This document shows, piece by piece, positions 17,662 to 25,992 of a stretch of DNA of 64,000 bases (positions within the stretch are counted from its first letter, which is position 1; every line of letters begins with the position of its first letter). Made by a program: the position numbers and the translations under genes. Location of the stretch: assembly GCA_964403885.1 (NCBI GenBank), contig CAYOHY010000005.1, positions 8,681-72,680 on the forward strand, in the 5' to 3' direction. Origin of the DNA: CAYOHY01 sp964403885 (lineage in GTDB: Bacteria; Actinomycetota; Coriobacteriia; Anaerosomatales; PHET01). Under the pieces are notes generated by a model. The model worked only from the letters and a program-made list of their open reading frames with translations. It made no database searches and was not told where the DNA came from.

Positions 17662-18273
17662 ATGAAGCCAGAGTCCCTTACCCCGCTTCAGCTCGACGCC
17701 CTGCGTGAGGTGGGCGGTATCGGCGCGGGCCATGCTGCGACCGCGCTGTCACAGTTGGTCGACCGCCCGGTGACCCTTGGCGTTCCGCGGATAGAGATAC
17801 TCCCGATCGCCAGGGTTCCGTACGTCTTCGGGGGCCCCGAAGACCTGGTCTTGGCGGTCTACGCGCGCATGCTCGGAGACGTCAGCGGTGGCGTGTTGTT
17901 CATGGCGCCCAGAGACGTCGCGCTGTCCCTTTTCGACCTTCTGCATGGCAGAGAGGTGGGGACCACGAAGTCGGTGGGGCACGAGGAAGAGGGCCTGCTC
18001 AGGCACGTCGCCTCGATCCTCATCTCCGCTTACCTCGCAGCCATCGCCCGCATGGCCGATCTCGATGTGCTGCCCTCGAGTCCTGCATTGGCGTTCGACA
18101 TGGCGGGTGCCCTGCTGCAATCGGCGATAGCCGAGATCGGCCTAGGTGGCGACGACGCCCTGCTCGTGAGGACCTCGTTCGTCGATGAGGGCCGTGTGCT
18201 CGACGCCGCACTCTTCTTCTTGCCTGACCCCGAAAGCCTCTCGGTGCTTCTCGGCCGTCTTGGGATGGCCTGA
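17662..18273 (+). CDS. cheC: CheC-family protein with degenerate phosphatase motifs
   Basis: 203 aa. The fold signature LREVGGIGAGHAATALSQLV is CheC-like. CheC phosphatases use a Glu and an Asn in E-x2-N repeats. Here the first site keeps Glu but has Gly at the Asn position, and the second (LLRHVASILISAYLAAI) has His and Ser instead. It may therefore bind CheY-P or CheD without efficient dephosphorylation. Start ATG 17662 is preferred over GTG 17656 because AGGAGG ends 7 bp before it. It is followed by cheD, its usual partner. Confidence 0.88.
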   Translation: MKPESLTPLQLDALREVGGIGAGHAATALSQLVDRPVTLGVPRIEILPIARVPYVFGGPEDLVLAVYARMLGDVSGGVLFMAPRDVALSLFDLLHGREVGTTKSVGHEEEGLLRHVASILISAYLAAIARMADLDVLPSSPALAFDMAGALLQSAIAEIGLGGDDALLVRTSFVDEGRVLDAALFFLPDPESLSVLLGRLGMA

Positions 18274-18276
18274 CGC

Positions 18277-18783
18277 GTGGGTCACGATCACGTCATCTGG
18301 CACGTCGAAGACAAGCTGATCGAAGTGGGCATCGGCGGTCTGGTCGTGAGCGACGCTCCCTATCGGATCATGACGCCTGCACTGGGCTCGTGCGTGGCGG
18401 TCGCCATCTTCGACACGTTCGCGAAGCGCGGCGGTCTCGCACACATCATGCTGCCCACCGCCACTCCGGGCACCAAGGCAGAGGTCGGCCGATTCGCCGA
18501 TCAGGCGGTACCGGAGTTGGTGAACCGCCTGTCTGAGGCCGGGTCGCTCAGGATGAGGCTTCAGGCCAAGATCGCGGGTGGTGCCGCGATGTTTCACGGT
18601 GAGAGCGCGATCGCGAGCATCGGCGAGCGCAACATCACCGAGGTGAAGCGTCAACTCGCGCTCATGTCGGTGCCCCTCGTGGCCGAAGATACAGGAGAGG
18701 CGCACGCGCGCACGGTCGAGCTGTCCCTGGACACGGGGGCGTTGCAGGTGCGGAGCTACCAGTTTGGTGTCAGGCGCCTCTAG
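18277..18783 (+). CDS. cheD: Chemoreceptor glutamine deamidase CheD
   Basis: 168 aa, typical length. The catalytic Cys39 (LGSCVAV) and His56 (GGLAHIMLP) are in place, as is the downstream KIAGGAAMF motif. It deamidates receptor glutamines and binds CheC. The GTG start lies three bases after the cheC stop, so the genes are probably coupled. Confidence 0.94.
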   Translation: MGHDHVIWHVEDKLIEVGIGGLVVSDAPYRIMTPALGSCVAVAIFDTFAKRGGLAHIMLPTATPGTKAEVGRFADQAVPELVNRLSEAGSLRMRLQAKIAGGAAMFHGESAIASIGERNITEVKRQLALMSVPLVAEDTGEAHARTVELSLDTGALQVRSYQFGVRRL

Positions 18784-18801
18784 GAAGGAACACTGCCGCA
18801 C

Positions 18802-20298
18802 ATGGCCCTGACGGATCCCATAGAGTCGTTCGTCGCCCAGACCGACCGGCGGCCGCGCGAGATCACCATCGCGATCGTGGGTGGCGGTACGCGTGCGGCG
18901 TCGTTGCTCCGGCTGGTGAGCGACCTCGAAAGCGTGCGCGTTGCCGCCGTGTGCTCGGCGACGGTAGGCTCCCCGGCCATGCGGCTCGCCAACGATCTGG
19001 GCATCTTCGCGACCAATCACCTCGTAGAGGTCTTCCAGGTCCCTCAGCTCGATCTGGTCGTCGACATCTCCGACGACCCCCGCGTCTACGCCGAGATCGA
19101 AGCCACGCGCCCCGGGCACGTGAGCCTCATCGGGTCCACAGGCTCTGAGTTGCTATGGGACCTGCTGGTCGCCCGCAAGCGGGGCGAGGAGCAAGAGAAG
19201 CTCTTCGTCGAGCTGCAGGTGGCCTACGACAAGATCCGTAGCCATGAGCGCCACATGCAGTCGAGCAAAGAGGCGCTCGAGGCCGCGAACGAGGAGCTCG
19301 AGAGCCGGCTGGCCGAGATCTTCTTCACTCACGAGTTCTTCAAGGCGCTGACCCAGTTCACTCAGGTCGACGACGTGTGTTCGCTGATCGTGGATGGCTG
19401 CAACGGCATCCTCGGCGCTGAGATCAGTTGCGTGTATCTGTTCAATCGTGATGACTGGACCCTTCACCTGAGGGCGTCCCAGGGCCGCCCGCACCACGCG
19501 TTCGTCGAGGTGATTCCGGTCTCGGAGACGGTGCTCGGCTATGCGTTTCGCGAGGGCTCGGTACACGAACCTCATGTCGACGCAGGCACCGGCTCCTCGG
19601 CGTGGGTGGTTGACACGGCTGATGTCGCGAGCCAGGCGGCTGTTCCGCTGCGCGCCGGCGAGAACGTGTTCGGTGTCATGGTCATGGCGTCCGCCATGCA
19701 CCGCGAGCTGTCGCCGGTCGAGCTTGAGCGCCTGCAGGTCCTGGGCAACCAGGCTTCGCTCTCGCTTCAGAACGCGCTGCTCCACAGCGAGCTTGAGCGC
19801 CTCTCCGTCACCGATCGGCTGACCGACCTCTACAACCACGGCTACTTCCAGCAGCGCCTCGAAGAGGAGCTGAAGCGGTCCGACAGGTTCGGGCACGCGC
19901 TGTCGCTCATCATGCTCGATATCGATGACTTCAAGGAGTTCAACGATACCTACGGGCATCCGCGTGGCGATGCGGTCCTCAAGGCCGTCGCATCCGTCAT
20001 CAGCAGCAACCTGCGCGACATGGACATCGCCGCACGCTACGGCGGTGAGGAGTTCGTGCTCGTGCTCCCGGAGACCGACTGTGCCGGGGCGACGGCGGTC
20101 GCAGAGCGAATCAGGCTCGGGATCGAGGAGATCTCGATCGACGTGCGTGGTACCTCGTGCGGGCGCACCGTCTCCATCGGCGTGGCGAGCTTCCCGAGTC
20201 ATGCAGATGGCCCTCAGCGCCTTCTCGAGGTCGCCGACCAGGCGATGTACAGAGCCAAGCGAGCGGGAAAGAACCGGGTGGAGACCGCCTGCGGATAG
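18802..20298 (+). CDS. Rossmann-GAF-GGDEF diguanylate cyclase
   Basis: 498 aa. Residues ~20-115 form a nucleotide-binding Rossmann-like domain (ITIAIVGGGTRAAS) resembling the NAD-binding part of oxidoreductases. A coiled coil (~125-170) leads to a GAF domain (~175-320). The C-terminal GGDEF domain (~330-495) has DRLTDLYNHGYF, active-site GGEEF and an inhibitory RxxD (RDMD) five residues upstream. It should make c-di-GMP with product inhibition. It follows cheD by 18 bp with AGGAAGGA upstream and is likely co-transcribed with the che genes, tying c-di-GMP to chemotaxis. The N-terminal fusion is unusual. Confidence 0.92.
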   Translation: MALTDPIESFVAQTDRRPREITIAIVGGGTRAASLLRLVSDLESVRVAAVCSATVGSPAMRLANDLGIFATNHLVEVFQVPQLDLVVDISDDPRVYAEIEATRPGHVSLIGSTGSELLWDLLVARKRGEEQEKLFVELQVAYDKIRSHERHMQSSKEALEAANEELESRLAEIFFTHEFFKALTQFTQVDDVCSLIVDGCNGILGAEISCVYLFNRDDWTLHLRASQGRPHHAFVEVIPVSETVLGYAFREGSVHEPHVDAGTGSSAWVVDTADVASQAAVPLRAGENVFGVMVMASAMHRELSPVELERLQVLGNQASLSLQNALLHSELERLSVTDRLTDLYNHGYFQQRLEEELKRSDRFGHALSLIMLDIDDFKEFNDTYGHPRGDAVLKAVASVISSNLRDMDIAARYGGEEFVLVLPETDCAGATAVAERIRLGIEEISIDVRGTSCGRTVSIGVASFPSHADGPQRLLEVADQAMYRAKRAGKNRVETACG

Positions 20299-20315
20299 AC
20301 GAGGGGTGATGGTCG

Positions 20316-20666
20316 GTGGGACTGCGCAGCGCGCTTGCCGCGCTCCCGGACGACCGTGACACTCGCGAAGCGGTGCGCTCGACGCTGTTGTTCCTCGTAG
20401 GCCATCAGGGCGAAGCGGTCGATGAAGCGAGGATCGCGCGGGCGACCTCGCTCGACCCCGACCGTCTCAGGCCCGTTCTTGAGGCTCTGGATCACGCCTT
20501 CGTGATAGACTGCGGCGTTGGCTCGGACCCGGATTCGTGTACGTATGCACCCGATCCGGTGCTCGCGCTCGAGGTGCGCCGCTTCCTTCAGGCTGCGGGC
20601 GTCCCTCAGCAGCGACTCCAGCGGGGGGTCGACCGTTTCCGCGGGCGGTTTGGTTCGAGCGCGTAG
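20316..20666 (+). CDS. Small winged-helix-like protein, unrecognised
   Basis: 116 aa. GTG 20316 follows GAGGGGTGAT and lies 17 bp after the diguanylate cyclase stop. The predicted helices (DTREAVRSTLLFLVGHQGEA, VDEARIARATSLDPDRLRPV) resemble a winged helix-turn-helix in which the second helix would read DNA, and the C-terminus is basic. No family assigned. Position suggests it is the tail of the chemotaxis operon. Confidence 0.7.
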   Translation: MGLRSALAALPDDRDTREAVRSTLLFLVGHQGEAVDEARIARATSLDPDRLRPVLEALDHAFVIDCGVGSDPDSCTYAPDPVLALEVRRFLQAAGVPQQRLQRGVDRFRGRFGSSA

Positions 20667-20686
20667 TGCCTGGGAGGACTCAATCG

Positions 20687-21580
20687 ATGAAGCCGGTGCG
20701 TCTCGGCGACCGCGGCATGGCCGTGGAGGACATACAGCGTCGCTTGCGCGCGCTCGGATACGACCTGGGGCCCACCGGCATCGATGGCGTCTTCTTTGGC
20801 CGCACTGCCGAGGCCGTCACGGCGTTTCAAGCGGAGCGGGGACTTGCCGATGACGGTCTCGTGGGCGACGAGACGTGGGCGGCGCTGGTCGATGCCACCT
20901 TCACGCTCGGTGACAGGATGCTCTACCTGCGCATGCCGCACTTCCACGGGCGCGATGTCGCCGTGTTGCAGGAGGCGCTCAACGCATTGGGCTTTGCGTG
21001 TGGCGAGCCCGATGGGATCTTTGGCGGATTCAGCGAGCGGGCGGTGAGGGAGTTCCAGCGCAACTCGGGCCTCACTCCTGACGGGATCGCCGGTGACGAC
21101 ACCATCCGCGCCATCATGGCGCTCAAGCACGTCTGGCAAGGCAAGGACCCGTACGCCCACTCTGCGGCGCGCGCGACCACCGCTCGCGCATGCGAGGGAC
21201 TCTCGAAGGCCCGGATCGTCGTAGGCGGCCTCGACGAGGCGGGCGCAGAGGTGGCGAAGCGTCTTGCGAACCTGGCCGTGGCCACCACGCCGGACGCCGA
21301 CGTGGTCGTCGTGGACCACGGTGCGGAGGTTCCCACGGCAGCCTCGCTGGTGCTGTGGATATGCGGCGACGGCACAGCATCTGCTGTCGTAGGTCGTCCC
21401 GTTGTACGCGCGGATCGCCCTGAGACGCTCTCCGCGAGACTGCTCGCTGCCGTCACCGTTGCACGTTCGGGGTGTCCCGAGGTGGTCGTGGAGCTGGCGC
21501 TCGATGATGCGGGAGATGAGCATGAGCAGCAGCGCGCTGCGGTGCATCTGCTCGATGCGGTGTGTGGTGTCTTCGCCTAG
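20687..21580 (+). CDS. Peptidoglycan-binding protein with possible degenerate amidase domain
   Basis: 297 aa. Two PG_binding_1 repeats: residues ~4-62 (LGDRGMAVEDIQRRLRALGY, FQAERGLADDGLVGDETWAAL) and ~70-145 (GRDVAVLQEALNALGF, VREFQRNSGLTPDGIAGDDT). No signal peptide is seen. The C-terminal ~130 residues resemble the strands of an Amidase_3 fold, and the order matches CwlM-like proteins (two binding repeats, then amidase). I cannot find the His/Glu zinc ligands, so it may be catalytically dead. ATG 20687 has GGAGGA 8 bp upstream. The amidase relation is an inference. Confidence 0.82.
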   Translation: MKPVRLGDRGMAVEDIQRRLRALGYDLGPTGIDGVFFGRTAEAVTAFQAERGLADDGLVGDETWAALVDATFTLGDRMLYLRMPHFHGRDVAVLQEALNALGFACGEPDGIFGGFSERAVREFQRNSGLTPDGIAGDDTIRAIMALKHVWQGKDPYAHSAARATTARACEGLSKARIVVGGLDEAGAEVAKRLANLAVATTPDADVVVVDHGAEVPTAASLVLWICGDGTASAVVGRPVVRADRPETLSARLLAAVTVARSGCPEVVVELALDDAGDEHEQQRAAVHLLDAVCGVFA

Positions 21581-21615
21581 CGGCGGGGCCTCGTGTTAGA
21601 ATTCGACGGTGGAAT

Positions 21616-22671
21616 ATGCCGCCGGACAGCCAGGGAGGCAACGAACTGACTACCCGACGTAATGTCGTATGCGCGCTTCTCTTGAGCGCAGCGCTCCTCA
21701 TAAACGCCACTCCCGCAGTGGCGGTGCCGTCCAGCAAGCTGGACCAGGCCCGGGCTGTGAAGTCCCAGGTCGACGCCCTCGATGCGCGTGTCGAGAGGGC
21801 TTCTGAGCGCTACAACGAAGCCGCAGACAAGCACGCAAAGCTGCTCGTGCAGAAGCGCGCTGCGGAGAAGAAGCTCAAGAAGGTGCGCGCCCGCATGGAC
21901 GTGGTGCAGAAGCATCTCAACGTCCGCGCCCGCAGCATGTATCGTTCAGGCCCGATGGGCTTCGTCGACGTGCTTCTCGGTGCGCAGTCGTTCGATGAGT
22001 TCGCCGCCACGTGGGACGTGCTGCGCGACTTGAACGAGAGCGACGCCGCCTCGGTGGCCGAGCTCAAGTCGCTGCGCGCCGAGGCCAAAGCGGCCCACAA
22101 GACGCTTGCGGCCAAGGAGAAGGCGGCATCGCACCAGGTCGCGATCATGCGCACCAACCGCAACGCCATCCTCGACAAGCTCGCCGAGCGCAAGCGCAAG
22201 CTCGCCGGACTCGAGTCTGAGATCGCCGCTCTCGAGCGCGCCGAGGAGGCCGCACAGGCCGCACGCGCGGTCTCGTTCGTGAAGCATCGCTCTCGCGGCG
22301 ACCGCAACTTCCCGCCGCCTCGCCATGCTGCACGCAGTGAGGTCGTGGCCATCGCCAAGCAGTACCTTGGCGCGCCGTACGTGTGGGGTGCGGACGGCCC
22401 CAACTCGTTTGACTGCTCCGGCCTGACCATGTTCGTGTACCGCCAGGTGGGCGTGAGTCTGCCGCACAGCTCGCGGGCACAGATCAACTGCGGTGAGCGC
22501 GTGAGCCGCTCGGACCTTCAGCCCGGCGACCTCGTGTTCTTCGGGTCGCCCATCCACCACGTGGGCATCTACGTGGGTGGCGGGATGTACATCCACGCAC
22601 CGCACACGGGCGACGTGGTCAAGATATCGCCGCTCAACCGCAACGACTATGCGGGTGCCTGCCGCCCGTAG
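21616..22671 (+). CDS. Secreted coiled-coil NlpC/P60 endopeptidase
   Basis: 351 aa from ATG 21616. A signal peptide (hydrophobic CALLLSAALLINATPAVA) precedes a long coiled coil (~45-235) and a C-terminal NlpC/P60 domain with catalytic Cys in FDCSGLTMFVY, His in HHVGIYVGGG and a third polar residue in HAP. It cleaves peptidoglycan stem peptides outside the cell, like RipA or CwlO types. A CTG at 21646 has AGGGAGG 7 bp upstream and would give a more normal signal peptide (TTRRN...), so CTG may be the true start. A strong terminator follows. Confidence 0.92.
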   Translation: MPPDSQGGNELTTRRNVVCALLLSAALLINATPAVAVPSSKLDQARAVKSQVDALDARVERASERYNEAADKHAKLLVQKRAAEKKLKKVRARMDVVQKHLNVRARSMYRSGPMGFVDVLLGAQSFDEFAATWDVLRDLNESDAASVAELKSLRAEAKAAHKTLAAKEKAASHQVAIMRTNRNAILDKLAERKRKLAGLESEIAALERAEEAAQAARAVSFVKHRSRGDRNFPPPRHAARSEVVAIAKQYLGAPYVWGADGPNSFDCSGLTMFVYRQVGVSLPHSSRAQINCGERVSRSDLQPGDLVFFGSPIHHVGIYVGGGMYIHAPHTGDVVKISPLNRNDYAGACRP

Positions 22672-22690
22672 CCGCTGAATAGCTCCAGTC

Positions 22691-22727
22691 CGCGCCCCCG
22701 CACTCCGATAGCGAGTGTGGGGGCGCG
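22691..22727 (+). terminator. Intrinsic terminator after the NlpC/P60 gene
   Basis: A 15-bp stem (22691-22705 with 22713-22727, one G-U pair) and a 7-base loop, followed by CTGCTTT. Confidence 0.8.
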
Positions 22728-22797
22728 CTGCTTTGGGGCGCCCGCGTGCGCTAGACTGAGCGCACGACCATGCATCACACACGGGAGATGACTCGCG

Positions 22798-23901
22798 ATG
22801 GCGGAGATCGACGGCCTGCTTCGGATCATGACTGAGCGTGGGAGCTCTGACCTTCACGTGAAGGCGGGGAGTCCTCCGGCGGTTCGGTTGAACGGCCGAC
22901 TGCTCGTTCTCAATGACCTGCCGGTCCTCACCGCCGAGCAGACGCAGATCCTTGCCCTCGGCATGATGGACGAGCGACAGAAGTCGTCGTTCGAGAATCA
23001 CTGCGAGACGGACTTCGCGTACTCGCTGCCCGGTGTGGGGCGGTTCCGCGTCAACGTCTTCCATCAGCGCGGCAGCCTAGGAATGACACTGCGCCGAGTG
23101 GCCACCGAGCGCGCAAGCCTCGAGGAGCTGGGTCTTCCCCCGGTCATCCGTCGGCTTGCCGACGAGTCGCGCGGACTGATTCTCGTGACCGGCACGGCAG
23201 GGTCGGGCAAGACCACGACGCTCGCCGGCATGATCGATCACATCAACCACACCCGCGAGGGTCACATCGTGACCATCGAGGATCCCATCGAAGTCCTTCA
23301 CAAGGACGACAAGTGCATCGTCAACCAGCGCGAGATCGGTCTCGACACCGAGAGCTATGCTGACGCGCTGCGCCACGTGGTGCGGCAAGACCCCGACGTC
23401 ATCCTCATCGGAGAGATGCGAGATCACGAGACCGTTGCCGCCGCGCTCACGGCTGCCGAGATCGGCAACCTCGTGCTGTCGACACTGCACACGATCGACG
23501 CGACCGAGACGATCAACCGAGTCATCGACTTCTTCCCGCCGTATCAGCAGAAGCAGATCAGGCTCATGCTCTCTGCCACGCTGAGGGGCATCGTGTCCCT
23601 GAGGCTGATCCCTTCCATCCAGGGCGGTCTCGTTCCGGCCGTCGAGGTGCTCGTCGTCACGGCGACGGTCAGGGAGTACATCAACGACCCGGACAAGACC
23701 TATCTGATCCGAGACGCGATGGAGGACGGCGAGTACTACGGCATGCAGACGTTCGACCAGTCACTCCTGCGTCTCTACCAGGAGCGGCGCATCACCTTGG
23801 ACGACGCGATCGCGATGGCCAACAACGCCCATGACTTCAAGATCAAGGTCCGTCAGCTGGGCATCGATCCGCACTCTGCAGCTCAGACCGGCGTCTACTA
23901 G
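22798..23901 (+). CDS. pilT: Type IV pilus retraction ATPase PilT
   Basis: 367 aa, normal length. A hexameric ATPase that depolymerises type IV pili at the inner face of the membrane. Walker A GTAGSGKTTT near residue 137, Asp box TIEDPIE, Walker B region with the PilT-specific GEMRD, and His box STLHT are all present. No other pilus gene is in the window, and terminators or convergent genes isolate it, so the remaining machinery must be encoded elsewhere. The 3' end overlaps the convergent VanZ-like gene by 4 bp. Confidence 0.95.
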   Translation: MAEIDGLLRIMTERGSSDLHVKAGSPPAVRLNGRLLVLNDLPVLTAEQTQILALGMMDERQKSSFENHCETDFAYSLPGVGRFRVNVFHQRGSLGMTLRRVATERASLEELGLPPVIRRLADESRGLILVTGTAGSGKTTTLAGMIDHINHTREGHIVTIEDPIEVLHKDDKCIVNQREIGLDTESYADALRHVVRQDPDVILIGEMRDHETVAAALTAAEIGNLVLSTLHTIDATETINRVIDFFPPYQQKQIRLMLSATLRGIVSLRLIPSIQGGLVPAVEVLVVTATVREYINDPDKTYLIRDAMEDGEYYGMQTFDQSLLRLYQERRITLDDAIAMANNAHDFKIKVRQLGIDPHSAAQTGVY

Positions 23902-24299
23902 GCCCGCTTCGATCCAAAGAGGCGTCTCCCCAGGTAGAGCACTGTGACCGCGGTCGCCGCGCCGGCTGTGTCGGTGAGCCAGTCGATCGGGTCCGGAGTG
24001 CGCAGCGGCACGAACGACTGGTGGAACTCGTCGGTGATCGCGTAGCCCGATGCCACAGCGAGCGCCAACCACGCTGAGCGCGCGGGGGAGTTGTCGACCC
24101 TCAGTGCGCCGTAGAGCAATGAGGCGAGGATCGCGTACTCGGTGAAGTGCGCCACCTCGCCGTACTTGCCGGGGATGCGCGATCCGGGCACGGAAGACAC
24201 GGCGAAGATCGCGGCCGCCCAGGCGGCGCACGCCGCCCAGAGAAGCAGCCGCCTTACGGTGCGGTGTCGATGTGTGGTGGGTGTGCTGTCATCTGCCAT
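23898..24299 (-). CDS. VanZ-like membrane protein
   Basis: 133 aa. About four hydrophobic segments with the VanZ-family signatures: E49/H46 in AHFTEYAIL and DEFHQSFVPLR...D near the C-terminus. VanZ proteins influence the envelope and glycopeptide tolerance; the biochemical role is unknown. Convergent with pilT (stops share a CTAG) and divergent from the EamA transporter. Confidence 0.85.
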   Translation of the reverse strand: MADDSTPTTHRHRTVRRLLLWAACAAWAAAIFAVSSVPGSRIPGKYGEVAHFTEYAILASLLYGALRVDNSPARSAWLALAVASGYAITDEFHQSFVPLRTPDPIDWLTDTAGAATAVTVLYLGRRLFGSKRA

Positions 24300-24372
24300 C
24301 GCGCGAGTCTATCATCATCGACTACGGCGCGAGGCGAGTTCGGCTCGGGCGACGCTTCTCGATGGAGGTCAC

Positions 24373-25281
24373 ATGCAGCGCAGGTGGTCATTGGTCGCGG
24401 TTGTTCTCTCGGCAGCGTGCTTCGGGACGCTGGCGATCCTGACGCCGCTCGCCTACGAGGCGAACGCCAAGCCTCTCCCGCTGCTCGCGTGGCGATTCGT
24501 CATAGCGGCCCTGCTCCTCGGGGTGCTTGCGTCCTGGCGAGACCGCCGGGCGCTCTTCGTTCCGGCGGCGGATGTCGGACGCTACGCACTGTTGGCGCTC
24601 ACGGGCTACGGCGCCGCATCGGTCTGCTTCTTCTACGCGCTCAAGTTCGCAGCGGCGTCCGTCGTGGCGGTGCTGCTCTATGCCTATCCGGCTCTGGTTG
24701 CGATCGCCGGGTGGGTGTTTCTCAAGCAGAAGGCCACCTGGCAGCAGGCGGTGGCCGTCGTCGTCACCTTCGTCGGCTGCGCTCTGGTGGTGGGACTGGG
24801 GACCGCAGGCGCGGTGGCGTCGTGGCAGGGTATCGCGTTGGGTCTTGGGGCGGCGGTGGGCTATACCCTGTTCAATCTGCTCTCGGCCCGCTGGCTCCCT
24901 GGCAGGTCCCGACTGACGATGATGGCGTACACGTTCGGTATCGCCGCATTGCTGCCGGCGGTAGGCGCGCTGGCCTCGGGCGGCCAGGGGGCGCTGTCTC
25001 CGGCGTCGTGGCATCCTGAGGCGTGGGTCTATCTCATCGCGATCGTGCTGGTGCCCACCTTCGCGGCGATCGTGCTCTACCTTGAGGGAATCCGAGGCCT
25101 CGGCCCCGCGCAGGCGGCAGTCATCTCGACCCTCGAGCCGCTGTTCACCATCGCGTTGGCCGCAGTGGTGCTGGATGAGCGACTCGCGCCGCTCCAGTGG
25201 CTTGGCGCGGCTCTCGTGCTGGGGGGCGTTGTCACTGCCGAGGTGGGCGCTCGCGCTGTGGATCAGCCGGCTCCGTCCTAG
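24373..25281 (+). CDS. EamA/DMT-family transporter
   Basis: 302 aa. Ten hydrophobic segments arranged as two EamA repeats (roughly 5-140 and 150-295). The second contains GLGPAQAAVISTLEPLFTIA and VLDERLAPLQWLGAALVLGG, typical of drug/metabolite exporters. ATG 24373 is chosen for GGAGG four bases upstream. Substrate cannot be predicted. The gene ends on a CTAG shared with the convergent membrane-protein gene. Confidence 0.9.
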   Translation: MQRRWSLVAVVLSAACFGTLAILTPLAYEANAKPLPLLAWRFVIAALLLGVLASWRDRRALFVPAADVGRYALLALTGYGAASVCFFYALKFAAASVVAVLLYAYPALVAIAGWVFLKQKATWQQAVAVVVTFVGCALVVGLGTAGAVASWQGIALGLGAAVGYTLFNLLSARWLPGRSRLTMMAYTFGIAALLPAVGALASGGQGALSPASWHPEAWVYLIAIVLVPTFAAIVLYLEGIRGLGPAQAAVISTLEPLFTIALAAVVLDERLAPLQWLGAALVLGGVVTAEVGARAVDQPAPS

Positions 25282-25889
25282 CCTCGTGCGGCGATCCAGC
25301 CCACCCATGCGTTGATCGCAAGCCAGCCCAGGACGGCCACCGCTGCCTGAGCGCCCCACGTGATGAGCACCGCGCGGCGTGCTGAGACGCGGGCCTCCCC
25401 AAGCCGGAGCAGCGCCCACAGGGTGAGGGCCGCTGAGGCGGCCCATGCGACGACCGCAAGCAACGGATCGAGCGCGACCACCCATGCGCACGTCCCAAGT
25501 GCCCACGCGCCGCGAACAGCGGAGGGGTCGCGGCGAAGGGTGCGCACGGTGAGCCCGAGAATGGCGAGCCTGGCCAGCGCCCAGATGACCTGCGACATCG
25601 CCGCGATCGCGGCAGCGCCACGTTCAGCTCCCGGCGAGGCCACTGCGATTCTCAGCAAAGCGCCCAGCGACAGCATCAAGACGCAGACGATGACCGCCGA
25701 GGGTCGCAGGAGCGCCTCGATGCGTCCCGAGCGGGCCACGCGCAACTCGTCCGCCACGCTCTGCGCGAGCGCGGTCCCTGCCTGTGTCGTCCCAACCGCT
25801 GTGCGGTTCACCAAGCGGTGCCACCAGCGGAAAAGCGACTGAGGCAGGGATCGGGAGCCCGTCTCGGCACTGGGTTTGCGTGATACCAT
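25278..25889 (-). CDS. Hypothetical integral membrane protein
   Basis: 203 aa. A soluble N-terminal ~60 residues is followed by about five hydrophobic segments between residues ~62 and 200, rich in Ala/Val/Leu. No family motif recognised. Divergent from the penicillin-binding protein gene (103 bp apart) and convergent with the EamA gene. The start is not well fixed, as no strong ribosome binding site is visible. Confidence 0.7.
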   Translation of the reverse strand: MVSRKPSAETGSRSLPQSLFRWWHRLVNRTAVGTTQAGTALAQSVADELRVARSGRIEALLRPSAVIVCVLMLSLGALLRIAVASPGAERGAAAIAAMSQVIWALARLAILGLTVRTLRRDPSAVRGAWALGTCAWVVALDPLLAVVAWAASAALTLWALLRLGEARVSARRAVLITWGAQAAVAVLGWLAINAWVGWIAARG

Positions 25890-25992
25890 GTTCGCGTCGC
25901 TTTCAGCGCTCGGGCGGCGCGTTTCGTGCCGCCGCGGCCGCCGTGTGGAGCCGCCTCAGGCAAGTGTACTCGACCCGATCAAGGAGGAGCCG

